Shown piece by piece: positions 1-9,062 of a stretch of DNA of 64,000 bases. Both the position numbers and the translations under genes were made by a program. Below the pieces are notes generated by a model. That model ran no database searches. It worked only from the letters and a program-made list of their open reading frames with translations, and was not told where the DNA came from. Position 1 is the first letter of the stretch. Every line of letters begins with the position of its first letter. Source of the stretch: Hygrophila difformis (lineage: Eukaryota; Streptophyta; Magnoliopsida; Lamiales; Acanthaceae); the NCBI GenBank assembly GCA_030278955.1, contig JAOANR010000010.1, forward strand, positions 14,925,086 through 14,989,085, written 5' to 3'.

Positions 1-696
1 TGTCGAAGCCACTCCATATGGTTTTGGTGCCACTTGCCCCCCTAGCGTTGGTGGCATCCAACTAGGGTTCGATAATGCCGGTACTGGTGAGTAGTCCACT
101 ACATAAGGTGTGGTGAGAACGTTCGGCACAAGGGGCGCCATTTGACAAGGCGGCATGCCAGATCCACCAGAGGCTGTTGGACAGCCGGGTGAAACACTGG
201 AGGCCATCAAATATCCTGGTGATGCATAGATCGGCACTGGAGGTGCCGCATAACCAATGTTCGGCATGCTAGGTGCCGCTGGAGTGAAGGAATAAGTCGT
301 CTGATGTGAAAATGGGAAGAGGGTAGCCGGGCTGCTTCCGGACTCCGGGAGTGGCGACTGGCCATATGCGGCTCCCCACACCCTCTGTTGGCCGTCTGCC
401 GCCCTCGGGCATGGGAGACTGCACGGCACACTCATGTCGTTTGCAGGAACAGTTCTATCTTGCTGAGTACGCAAGGAACTGCAGATTCTATCTGCTTGGT
501 CGGCCATGGCAGACCGCAACACATCCACTAAGTGCTTTGTGACTAAAGGCATGAACTCGGCCATCGATTCTGTCATCGATAGCCGCACTTGCTCGGACAG
601 TGCAGGGGTTTGCATTATACCCGGTTGCGATTGAGAGGTGCTTTCTACCACTTCATCGGTAGGCGCTCTAAGTGGCATCTTTTCATGTAGAGACAT
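1..696 (-). CDS. gag: Element A gag, N-terminal part (partial)
   Basis: The minus-strand frame opens at an ATG at 694-696 and stays open for 232 codons to the window edge, so the C-terminus is missing. Gag would form the virus-like particle that packages element RNA. The visible protein begins MSLHEKMPLRAP and is rich in Pro, Ser, Ala and Met with no zinc knuckle, as expected for the poorly conserved leader of Tat-type gag proteins. The ATG lies about 90 bases inside the primer site, a normal leader spacing. Identity rests on position and composition, not on a conserved domain. Confidence 0.7.
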   Translation of the reverse strand, partial: MSLHEKMPLRAPTDEVVESTSQSQPGIMQTPALSEQVRLSMTESMAEFMPLVTKHLVDVLRSAMADQADRICSSLRTQQDRTVPANDMSVPCSLPCPRAADGQQRVWGAAYGQSPLPESGSSPATLFPFSHQTTYSFTPAAPSMPNIGYAAPPVPIYASPGYLMASSVSPGCPTASGGSGMPPCQMAPLVPNVLTTPYVVDYSPVPALSNPSWMPPTLGGQVAPKPYGVAST

Positions 697-781
697 TTCT
701 TCAAATTTCTGATTAAAATTAAAAACTTTTTCGGATCTGAGACGCATACACTATTCGGAGCGGATATGGTTTCCACTTTGT

Positions 782-799
782 GTCCCACTGGGCGTGCCA
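782..799 (-). other. Primer-binding-like site of element A
   Basis: On the minus strand the sequence is TGGCACGCCCAGTGGGAC, three bases inside the LTR end at 803. It begins with TGG, the complement of a tRNA CCA end, and is identical to the site at 3310-3327 in element B. Which tRNA it matches was not checked. Confidence 0.75.
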
Positions 800-1016
800 A
801 TTTGTTAACGCTGAAAATCTTGAGAGGAAAGATCTCTCTTTTATTGAAGAAGTAGGAACAAAGATTACAAGAAAACTAGAAAGCAAACTACATGAATTGA
901 AGAAAGCAGTAAATGAATGTAAGAACAAAAAGCGATAAAATGCAGGAAAACCGTAAAATATAAAAATCTCTCAAGGAGTGTTGGAGCTCTCCTCGCATAT
1001 GGTTCCGCTTGGTGCA

Positions 1017-1022
1017 TATATA
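1017..1022 (-). promoter_or_regulatory. Candidate TATA box of the element A LTR
   Basis: TATATA on the minus strand, about 210 bases before the LTR inner end and just downstream of the U3 minisatellite. Placement fits an LTR promoter; the start site is inferred. Confidence 0.5.
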
Positions 1023-1179
1023 GTAGTGAGAGTCTTCAGGCTACGAACTCCCCATGATCCGGCCTTGATTTGTTTCCTTAAGGATGGCCTCCATAGTGGT
1101 GTTGATTCCTCAAGCTACTTTGCTCCATAATCTCTTCTTGATCTGTTTCCTTATGCGGCCGCATCACTCTCTGATATAT

Positions 1180-1715
1180 TTCCTCTAGATGAGGCCTCAT
1201 TGATTTGTTTCCTTACTCTAGATGAGGCCTCCTTGATTTGATGTTTCATTGCTCTAGATGAGGCCTCCTCGATTAGATGAGGCCTCCTTGATATGTTTGA
1301 GGCCTCCTTGATATGAGGCCTCCTTGATTAGATGAGGCCTCCTTGATATGTTTGAGGCCTCCTTGATTAGATGAGACCTCCTTGATATGTTTGAGGCCTC
1401 CTTGATATGATGAGGCCTCCTTGATATGTTTTAAGCCTCCTTGATTAGATGATGCCTCCTTGATATGTTTGAGGCCTCCTTGATATGATGAGGCCTCCTT
1501 GATATGTGTGAGGCCTCCTTGATATGTTTGAGGCCTCCTTGATATGATGAGGCCTCATTGATATGTTTGAGGCCTCCTTGATATGATGAGGCCTCCTTGA
1601 TATGTTTGAGGCCTCCTCGATTAGATGAGGCCTCCTCTTGATATGTTTGAGGCCTTCTTGATATGATGAGGCCTCCTCTTGATATGTTTGAGGCCTCCTT
1701 GATATGTTTGAGGCC
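1180..1715. repeat. Minisatellite of about 19-21 bp units in the U3 of element A
   Basis: About 25 imperfect copies of GATATGTTTGAGGCCTCCTT and a one-base-shorter GATATGATGAGGCCTCCTT variant. Each carries the palindrome AGGCCT. The array occupies most of U3, upstream of the candidate TATA box. Long open frames across it (rich in HIKEAS and YQGGL) arise from repeat periodicity and are not genes. Confidence 0.9.
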
Positions 1716-1865
1716 TTCTTTATATACCAGGCCTTGAACCCTTCTTCCGGACTGGGCTTTTCCGGACTGCGCCACACATCCACCTCCGGATATATCTTCA
1801 CTGACTGGGCCGAGCAATTTTGATATGTGACTCCATTGGGCCTGTAATTTTTTGTTGAGTTAACA

Positions 1866-2650
1866 TGAGCATACATACACGCTGATCGCTGATGAGTCCA
1901 TTGTAATTTTTCATCACAAAATAAACATAATTATACCACCCCATGTCCTTTTGCCATTGTAAATTATACTATGGCCTGTTTGACGAAACAACTAATTCAA
2001 ATCAACTGATATGTGAGACATTGTGAGATAAAAATAGTTTATTTAAAATGATAAAATAACTTAAAACAGCGTTCAATTCAATCATATCTTTTTGAAACCA
2101 CTGCAAATAGCAACATTTTAGAATTCAGCTTATTGTAATCAAAAGGTAGGCCTCATAATTATCAAACAACTAATTTTAACTAATTTATTACTCACATAAT
2201 ATAAAATGCTTCCCCCGTTCTTGAATGTTTCTTACATTCAATAAGGTGTTACTATTCACACGCATACTTTTACTTAAAGTTTTATCATAGTTATACAAGT
2301 TAAAATATAGCCAAATGAAATCTTGTTAGATTCGTCTCGTCTTGTAATTTTTAAATATGAAACATTTAGAATTTTTACATATACGAAACTTGAGTTATTA
2401 ATAATTTAAATGTGTATTAAACAGCGTGATGGGTAGGCCGTCAAAAACAAAACAAAATAGTACTATCAGCTAACAAGTAATAGCAAAACAGACCCTATAA
2501 CTAATCATAACTTTGGCTGAATTCTTGGCGTGTTTAATACTACTATAACTGTGCTCACTCCATCATTTGTTGTTGCTGTTTCCGCTTCTTTTCAACTTTC
2601 AAGATATGCTGCTTTCTCATAGCTAGGTAATGAGGTTAAGGCTGACCGAC
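1866..2650. other. Unique AT-rich interval between elements A and B
   Basis: No supported gene, RNA or repeat. It ends with the target-site duplication CCGAC (2646-2650) of element B, so it was contiguous with 32972 onward before B inserted. Confidence 0.6.
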
Positions 2651-3308
2651 TGTTGGGGCCATACGAAATGATGGGCCGCGAAGAGCTATTGGGCCATAAG
2701 ATATGGGCCAGAAGAGAGAGTTCCAGAGGAAGATGGGCTTAAGATCAGTAAGGCCGATAGTCCATAGTAAAAGTCGAAGGAAGGGAACCGAGACTGATAG
2801 AGATTTCGGCCGAAGTAGGAGGAGAACAGCCGAAACCAAAACAACCGAAATGAAGAAAGAGAGAATTCGGCTCAGAAGGATCGGCCGGAGAGCGGTTACT
2901 CCAGCTCCGGCTATAAATAGGGGTCGACACACACAAAATCGAGGAGATCAATCCAACCCCCAAATTCCTTTTATCAAATTTAATTCCTTGTTATCTTTAC
3001 TGCTTTCTTTACAGCTTTCCTTTACAGCTTTCCTTAGAATCTAGCCTAGTTTGTAGCGGTTACCTTTTCCAAATCCACCGTTGTTTCTTAGCAACTGGTA
3101 GTTTGGTTCCTTGTTCTTGGTGAATTCCGCCGTTGTTTCTTAACAACAGGTAGATTCTCCATTGTATCTTGTTGTTTTTGATCAATTCAAAGAAGATTCA
3201 GTCAATTGTGTGCGCATTATTGTTAATCCGGACCCGTAATCGGTTTGATCCTTTTCCGATAGCCTCCCTTGAGGAGAAAAAGGTCCTTGGCTCGACCCAA
3301 GCCAAACA
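2651..3308 (+). repeat. 5' LTR of element B
   Basis: 658 bp, starting TGTTGGGGCC and ending CCAAACA before the primer-binding site. It holds a TATA box, CTATAAATAG (2911-2920). Compared with the 3' LTR it has 14 extra bases near 2695 and a 13-base duplication near 3015. Confidence 0.93.
2912..2918 (+). promoter_or_regulatory. TATA box of the element B 5' LTR
   Basis: TATAAAT in the context GGCTATAAATAGGGG, repeated at 32583-32589 in the 3' LTR. The position, 261 bp into the LTR, fits the end of U3. Confidence 0.65.
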
Positions 3309-3309
3309 G

Positions 3310-3327
3310 TGGCACGCCCAGTGGGAC
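3310..3327 (+). other. Primer-binding-like site of element B
   Basis: TGGCACGCCCAGTGGGAC, one base inside the 5' LTR. It is identical to the site of element A. Tat/Ogre elements often prime from a tRNA-Arg, but the match was not checked. Confidence 0.75.
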
Positions 3328-3332
3328 TCAAA

Positions 3333-4586
3333 ATGACGTTTGAGACGCAAGCAACTCCAGCAGTTAACACGGCGGCAAGGACTGATTTGCCGCCGATCCA
3401 GGAAGAGCGCACTACAGACGGAGAATTCCCCCCCGGATTCCCCGGACCTTCAAGCTTCCACCACCAAGAGTTCTCAAATGACGATCTAACCCCGCGGTTC
3501 CGTGATCAAGTTCAATTTATGGTAGAGGCGGCGGTTACCAATTCGGTCAGGCAAATAGAAGGCAACATCCTGGCAGCAATGCCAGCGTTACTTAGAGCCG
3601 AATTGGCAAGGAGTACGTATCCGATAGGAACGCAGCAAGCACAGACGGCACAGAATCAGCCACCTGCGATGCAAACTCCCCATAATTTCCAGCAGCAGGC
3701 CTACCGGCCGCTTGGAGGGCAAGGACCACGTCCTTTTGTTCCTCCACCATTGAGATTTGATCACCAACAGAATCAACCGCATCAACCGGCAGTGCAACCG
3801 CCTATTCCAGTGGTGCAACAGCAGTATGTGCCGCAACAACCAAATCCGCCACAGTTGGTTGATAGAGAGCTTATTGCTGAGATTATTCGCACACAGTTTG
3901 GGAATCTCATCGGCCAGGAGAATCGACCGATGTACCGGAAGCCATATCCGGATTATATTGAAGAGCAATATCCACTGCCTAGAGGAGTGAAGGTTCCCGA
4001 TTTCAACACATTTTCAGGGGAAGTCGGTCGATCTACGATCGAACATATTGGCCGATTTACGGCTCAATGCACCAGGATCGCTCAAAACGACTTCCATAAG
4101 CTAATATTGTTTAGTTTATCACTCACGGGCCCAGCATTCGAATGGTACATTAATTTGCCAGCAGGATCGGTCAATACTTGGGCCGAAATGGAGCGGTTAT
4201 TTCATGACCGATTTTATAATACTAGTCCGGAAATATCGGTTGTTGACCTTATGTCAACTAAACAGAAGGCAACAGAATCGGTTACTGAGTTCATCGAGAG
4301 ATTTTATGCAGTAAAGGCTCAACTGAAGACAATGCTACCGGAACATGAGTATATTCAAATCCTGAAGCAGAATTTGAAATTTGCCATCAAAGATAGGTTG
4401 ATGGTTACTAGACCAAGAACTGTAGCCGAACTCACGGCTGAAGCTATAAGGATGGAAACTTATTTAGCAGAACAAGCGGTTTTCAAGTCAAGCGAAGTCA
4501 GAGTGGAAGATCGAAATCTATCCAATCAGCTGCTTCTTTCACAGAGTCTTTGGATAGATGCGAAATTAAAGAAGAATACAACGTAG
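3333..4586 (+). CDS. gag: Element B gag (capsid part), frame broken at its 3' end
   Basis: Gag builds the retrotransposon particle. The first ATG after the primer site is at 3333; codons before it only read through that site. The 417-residue product has a Pro/Gln-rich N-terminal half and a retrotransposon gag core from about residue 215, including FEWYINLPAGSVNTWAEM and FHDRF, then RFYAVKAQLKTMLPE. A single-base frameshift around 4490-4550 moves coding potential to the next frame (4550-6730), so this frame ends in a spurious tail. In an intact relative, gag and protease would be one polyprotein. Confidence 0.85.
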   Translation: MTFETQATPAVNTAARTDLPPIQEERTTDGEFPPGFPGPSSFHHQEFSNDDLTPRFRDQVQFMVEAAVTNSVRQIEGNILAAMPALLRAELARSTYPIGTQQAQTAQNQPPAMQTPHNFQQQAYRPLGGQGPRPFVPPPLRFDHQQNQPHQPAVQPPIPVVQQQYVPQQPNPPQLVDRELIAEIIRTQFGNLIGQENRPMYRKPYPDYIEEQYPLPRGVKVPDFNTFSGEVGRSTIEHIGRFTAQCTRIAQNDFHKLILFSLSLTGPAFEWYINLPAGSVNTWAEMERLFHDRFYNTSPEISVVDLMSTKQKATESVTEFIERFYAVKAQLKTMLPEHEYIQILKQNLKFAIKDRLMVTRPRTVAELTAEAIRMETYLAEQAVFKSSEVRVEDRNLSNQLLLSQSLWIDAKLKKNTT

Positions 4587-6730
4587 ATGACGTTCCTGCC
4601 TTAGCCGAAATAGCAAGAGCTGAATTAGTAATAAAAAAACCGATGACTTGTCCAGCTCTTCGGCCAGTCAGAGGCAAGGAAAAAGAAGGAGAGGCCAGAG
4701 ATGAGTCTCAAAGGTTTTATTCGTTTGATTTATCTCAGATGGACGAGATATTTGATTATTGCCAGAAAAATGGGCTATTGGAGTTTAAAGCGAATCATCC
4801 GCAGCCTACCAAGGAGCAATTGGAAGCATGGTGGTGTAGATTCCACGGATCAGCCACGCACTCTACAGCAGTTTGTGGACACTTCAGAAAGCTGATCCAA
4901 AAGCATGTAGATGATGGGAAATTGAAGTTCCCGGATAGACTCATGGCAATAGATAAGAATCCATTTCCTGCTGCGAACATGGTAATGGTACATCCTGATC
5001 AAAATAGATCCGTACACGATCGATTGGGAGACCGACCATCATCCAGCAAAAGTTCTGTGCACGATAGGCTTGGGAGTCAGCCATCGGCTCAGAAGAAGAC
5101 AGGAGTATGGAAAAGGTTAGGATCACCACAGAAGGGGAAGGAGAAGGAAAAGACTTCGGATGTGTTCGACCGATTGGGAGGTTATGAGATTAAGGAATGT
5201 ATTAAGCAATCGGACAAATATTCAGAAGGGGAAGTCGAGAACATAAGTGAAAGGCCAACCTTAAAGATCATAACCAACGGTTGGGATTCTGAGATGAAGC
5301 TAACAGCTGATAAAAAAAATGGGAAGACAGTAATCCAGATTACTGTCCCTGAAGAAGCTGTTTCCCCAAAAATGAAGAGGTTCAGAAGGCCACCAGCAAA
5401 TACTCAGGTGGGCCAATGGGTGCAAAATTCCCCGAAGGCAAGGCATTTCGGCCAACACCGATTTGAAAATGCAGCCTGGAGGGCAGAAGACAAGAAGGTC
5501 CCAAAGGGGAAGGGATCCTATCGGACTTACAAACGAAGAATGCAACGGCTTAAAGCAGCTGCTGCATATGAAGAAGAGGAGTATGAGACGATGCACATGG
5601 AAGGAGACTTTCCAGATGACTGTTCTTCGGACGAAGGAAGAATTCTGGATAAAGTATTTTCGGCTAGGATGAAGACAGCCGAAGGGAAGAAAGAGAAGCA
5701 GCCGAAAGAAGAACGAGATCGAATGAAAAACAAGACCGAATTTCGGCCGAAAACAGCTCAGATAAAGGCTGAAAGTGAGCAGCCGAAATCGAAAGAAGAA
5801 TGGAAGCCTAGACCAGTCCGAACTAGGGAATGGAAACCAAAGACAACTATCATCCCGAATAGCGATTCACTCCCTATCGGGCAGTTCAAGTTCGACTTTG
5901 GATCTAGCGCGAATATGGTGACGGTAACCACAGAAGGAAAGGAGGAATACTGGTCGGATTCTGAAATAGCTGCGGTTTTCTGTCAGAAGGAAGGGGAATA
6001 CTATGGTGATGAAGAACCTATAGTGGACTTTTGTTTCGATAAACTTGAGGCATTTCGGCCGGAAGCCGAAATAGAGAAACCAATTGAAGAAGGATATAAA
6101 GCATTTGTTCCAGAAGCTCAACCAGGCACGATTTTGCCTCCAACTACGAAAATGTCTCAGCATGTGAGGCCTTTATACGTCAGAGGTTGGGTCAATGGGA
6201 GACCACTCAGAAGAATGTTTATCGACGGTGGAGCCACTGTTAATATCATGCCGTTATCCACATTGTCAAAGATAGGCCGTTCGAAGGAAGATTTACTCCC
6301 TACGAGAATGAAGGTAATGAGTTTTGTGGGAGCTCAAACTGCGGCTGAAGGATGTATTTTAGTGGATGTAACAGTCGGAACGATCTCGATTCCGACCATG
6401 TTTTTTGTGGTAGATGCAGAAGTCCCGTATGCGGCCCTACTAGGCCGATGTTGGATTCATACATCCCGATGTTTACCATCAACGCTTCACCAGAAAGTAT
6501 GGTTCTGGAAAAAGGATGGCACAGTGGAAGAAGTAGATGGTGATCAACCTCCGTTCCCAGTCAGCTCAGCCGGCCGAATTGATGCGGTGCTATATGAAGA
6601 GCCCATACAACCATTCTTAGCAGTGGTTGGGGAAAGGTACCCGCAGGTCGTCGAGTGCGATTGGACAGACTTAGGGTTTGAGATCAGATATCAGGCCGAT
6701 GTACGGCCACTTGATGAAGAAAGTAAATGA
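4550..6730 (+). CDS. Element B gag C-terminal region and aspartic protease
   Basis: This frame continues gag after the frameshift near 4500 and has no credible ATG of its own (it opens at a TTG). In order it contains a zinc-knuckle-like WWCRFHGSATHSTAVCGHF (about residue 95), four copies of a D/KRLG motif (VHDRLG, VHDRLG, VWKRLG, VFDRLG), a long charged Lys/Glu-rich linker, and a retropepsin-like protease with MFIDGGATVNIMPL near residue 555 and ALLGRCWI. The active site is D-G-G rather than the usual D-S/T-G, as in several Tat relatives. It ends in an ATGA overlap with the reverse transcriptase frame (6727). Confidence 0.85.
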   Translation: MDRCEIKEEYNVDDVPALAEIARAELVIKKPMTCPALRPVRGKEKEGEARDESQRFYSFDLSQMDEIFDYCQKNGLLEFKANHPQPTKEQLEAWWCRFHGSATHSTAVCGHFRKLIQKHVDDGKLKFPDRLMAIDKNPFPAANMVMVHPDQNRSVHDRLGDRPSSSKSSVHDRLGSQPSAQKKTGVWKRLGSPQKGKEKEKTSDVFDRLGGYEIKECIKQSDKYSEGEVENISERPTLKIITNGWDSEMKLTADKKNGKTVIQITVPEEAVSPKMKRFRRPPANTQVGQWVQNSPKARHFGQHRFENAAWRAEDKKVPKGKGSYRTYKRRMQRLKAAAAYEEEEYETMHMEGDFPDDCSSDEGRILDKVFSARMKTAEGKKEKQPKEERDRMKNKTEFRPKTAQIKAESEQPKSKEEWKPRPVRTREWKPKTTIIPNSDSLPIGQFKFDFGSSANMVTVTTEGKEEYWSDSEIAAVFCQKEGEYYGDEEPIVDFCFDKLEAFRPEAEIEKPIEEGYKAFVPEAQPGTILPPTTKMSQHVRPLYVRGWVNGRPLRRMFIDGGATVNIMPLSTLSKIGRSKEDLLPTRMKVMSFVGAQTAAEGCILVDVTVGTISIPTMFFVVDAEVPYAALLGRCWIHTSRCLPSTLHQKVWFWKKDGTVEEVDGDQPPFPVSSAGRIDAVLYEEPIQPFLAVVGERYPQVVECDWTDLGFEIRYQADVRPLDEESK

Positions 6731-7797
6731 TGAATCCACAACCGAAGCAAGCGATCGAGTTCGAATCGGCCAAACTCGCGTCTTCGGAAGGAAAAGCAAG
6801 TTGGAGCGAACTCATAGATTCTATTCCGAAAACAACACCAGACTTCAGAGCGCAAGATCCTCTGAAGATGATCAACGTTGGTACAGAGGAACACCCAAGG
6901 GAGATCCCTTTGAGTGCGAATTTGGACCAGCAAGTCACAAGCCGATTCAAGGAAGTGCTGATCGAATTTAAAGATTGTTTCGCATGGGACTATACAGAAA
7001 TGCCAGGATTGGAGCGGTCAATTATGGAACATAGATTGCCAATTAAAGAAGGGTTCAGGCCGCACAAACAGCCGGCCAGGAGGGCAGCGCCCGAAATAGT
7101 CCCAAAAATAAAAGAGGAAATAGAGAAACTGTTAGCGGCCGGGTTTGTTAGGCCAGCTAAATATGTAGAATGGTTATCAAATATTGTTCCTGTAATAAAG
7201 AAGAATGGAAAATTAAGAGTTTGTATTGATTTCAGGAATCTTAATATAGCCACTCCAAAAGATGAGTATATGATGCCTATTGTTGACTTGTTGATTAATT
7301 CGGCCGCAAAACAGGGAATGTTGTCCTTCATGGATGGATATTCAGGATACAACCAAATTTTTATGACCGAAGAAGATATTCACAAGACTGCATTTCGGTG
7401 CCCTGGTGCTATAGGGATATACGAATGGGTAGTCATGCCGTTCGGACTGAAGAATGCAGGAGCTACATACCAGAGAGCCATGAACTATGTTTTCCATGAT
7501 CTCATAGGGGATTGTGTTGAAGTTTATATCGACGACGTCATGGTCAGATCCAAAGATATCGAAAGCCACTTGAACGATTTGCGAAAGGTGTTCATGAGGA
7601 TGAGGCTGCACGGAGTCAAGATGAATCCAGCCAAGTGTGCTTTCGGAGTACAGGCAGGAAATTTTCTCGGGTTCCTGGTACATAACAAAGGTATAGAAGT
7701 TGATGCGAACAAGACCAGGGCCATTCAAGAAGCCAAACCTCCACATGATAAGAAGAGTTTACAGAAATTTCTCGGAAAAATCGGTCTCCTGAGATGA
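6727..7797 (+). CDS. Element B reverse transcriptase, ended by a nonsense codon
   Basis: Reverse transcriptase copies element RNA into DNA. The frame opens at ATG 6727, overlapping the previous stop. Motifs in order are [23 protein letters not shown] (catalytic Asp of motif A, about residue 200), MPFGLKNAGATYQR, VYIDDVMVRS (catalytic pair, about residue 268) and FLGFLVHNKGIEVD. The frame stops at TGA 7795-7797, where the family has Arg-Phe; a CGA to TGA change would explain it, since homologous sequence continues in the same frame to 8433. Confidence 0.9.
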   Translation: MMNPQPKQAIEFESAKLASSEGKASWSELIDSIPKTTPDFRAQDPLKMINVGTEEHPREIPLSANLDQQVTSRFKEVLIEFKDCFAWDYTEMPGLERSIMEHRLPIKEGFRPHKQPARRAAPEIVPKIKEEIEKLLAAGFVRPAKYVEWLSNIVPVIKKNGKLRVCIDFRNLNIATPKDEYMMPIVDLLINSAAKQGMLSFMDGYSGYNQIFMTEEDIHKTAFRCPGAIGIYEWVVMPFGLKNAGATYQRAMNYVFHDLIGDCVEVYIDDVMVRSKDIESHLNDLRKVFMRMRLHGVKMNPAKCAFGVQAGNFLGFLVHNKGIEVDANKTRAIQEAKPPHDKKSLQKFLGKIGLLR

Positions 7798-8433
7798 TTC
7801 CTAGCAAATGCGGCTGGAAAGTCGAAACCACTAACCGATTTATTGAGGTTGAAGAAGGAAGAGGAGTTCAAATGGGGAGTCGACCAACAAAAAGCCTTCG
7901 AACAGTTGAAACAGGATTTGATGAATCCACCTGTGTTGGTTCCTCCGATTTTAGGACGGCCATTGAAGTTGTATATAGCAGCGGCCGAAGAATCTATCGG
8001 AGCATTATTGGCACAAGAAGACGATGAAGGAAGGGACCGGGCGATTTACTATCTAAGCCGAATCCTAAGGGATGCCGAAGTAAGGTACTCGCCGATTCAT
8101 AAATTATGTTTAAGTCTTTATCATGCATGCCAGAAATTAGAATATTATATTCAACCGAGGCAAGTGATAGTGGTGGCTTCGGTTGACATAGTCAAGATTA
8201 TGATGAATGATCCGGTCAGTAGCCGAAGAATGGCCAAATGGGCCATGAAGCTAAATGCATACGATTTGAGATATCAATCTTTGAGGGCTATGAAAGGACA
8301 GATTGTAGCCGATTTTCTGGCCGACCATGCGATACATCCGATGACCGATGACATCGATCATCAAGATCGGCCGAAAAAAGTCGGTGAGATAGGAATTGTA
8401 TACTTGCAACCATGGGTGATGATGTTTGATGGT
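7798..8433 (+). pseudogene. Element B first RNase H (connection) domain, cut by element C
   Basis: This continues the reverse transcriptase frame past the TGA at 7795. It encodes the thumb and connection-like region (FLANAAGKSKPLTDLL) and a degenerate RNase H (KLYIAAAEESIGALLAQ, AIYYLSRILRDAEVRYSP), which lacks the usual catalytic Asp at the first motif, as is typical of the retained first RNase H in Tat elements. It ends at MMFDG, the first catalytic motif of the second RNase H, where C inserted; the last five bases (8429-8433) are the duplication ATGGT. Confidence 0.85.
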
Positions 8434-9054
8434 TGATAATGGCCAGAAATGACCATTATTTTCAATCCATTTCCGTGTCTTAAACGGGCATTTGATCGCA
8501 TTCCGGTCTTACATTAAGTAAGAAAGCAGTCGAATTGGACTGATTTATGCATAATTGTAAAAACATTAAGCTGGTGTGAAAAAGGCATAAATATGTAATT
8601 TTATTACATAATTATGTTAGAAAAATCCAAAAACACGAGAAAAAGAAAAGGAAACAAAAAGATGGGAAAAAGATAGAAAAGCCCACAAAAAGAACATTTT
8701 CGGCCCATCTGGCCCAATCCAGCAGGCCCAGGAAGACCTTTGTCGCGGAAGCCCTTTGGCGCGATGCATGGTTCCGCGACAAAGGAGGGTTCCGCGACCA
8801 AGCAGCTTAGATGAAGAGGAGACCAGCCAAGTCCCTTTGTCGCGATGACCTTGGCGCGATGGCATGCTCCGCGACAAAGGCATGACTCCGCGACCAAGAC
8901 ACCCAATTAGAGACACAAGACCCAGTCGAGAAGCCTTGCCACATGCAGTGTGTTCCGCGACCAACTTGATGCTCCGAGACAAAGCTGTGATGTGTGTGAT
9001 GTCTTAAGACACAATGGGCTAGAATCAAGGCCCATGGGCTTAGGGTTACACCTC

Positions 9055-9062
9055 TATAAATA
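9055..9062 (+). promoter_or_regulatory. Candidate TATA box of the element C 5' LTR
   Basis: TATAAATA in CCTCTATAAATATGAGG, repeated at 22128-22135 in the 3' LTR. It lies about 620 bp into the LTR, so most of this LTR would be transcribed leader (R-U5) if it is the promoter. Confidence 0.6.

Larger units (their letters stand above)
1..1865 (-). mobile_element. Element A: 5' part of a Ty3/gypsy LTR retrotransposon, cut by the window edge
   Basis: Read on the minus strand, this stretch has a complete LTR (803-1865), a primer-binding-like site directly inside it (782-799) and an open gag reading frame running off the window at base 1. The LTR ends form an inverted pair, TGTTAAC and GTTAACA. The primer site matches that of element B (TGGCACGCCCAGTGGGAC), which suggests the same Tat-like branch. 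The rest of the element lies left of the window, so its second LTR and its target duplication cannot be checked; the flank at 1866-1870 reads TGAGC. Confidence 0.85.
803..1865 (-). repeat. 5' LTR of element A
   Basis: A 1063-bp LTR bounded by TGTTAAC (803-809) and GTTAACA (1859-1865). On the minus strand it is followed directly by the primer-binding-like site and gag. U3 (high coordinates) contains a long minisatellite, and a TATATA box lies at 1017-1022. The partner LTR is outside the window, so the boundaries rest on the inverted ends and the primer site. Confidence 0.8.

Noticed and set aside
1180..1715. CRISPR-like look of the regular repeats
   Set aside because: Units are contiguous with no unique spacers, and this is a plant LTR.
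1431..1876. Two overlapping long frames across the element A minisatellite
   Set aside because: They exist only because the repeat unit lacks stops in two frames; protein-level repeats mirror the DNA repeat and there is no domain.
2560..2650. Possible last exon of a host gene on the minus strand (a short Lys/Gln-rich frame ending in TGA)
   Set aside because: Only about 20 codons, no family recognised, no matching upstream exon found beyond element B.
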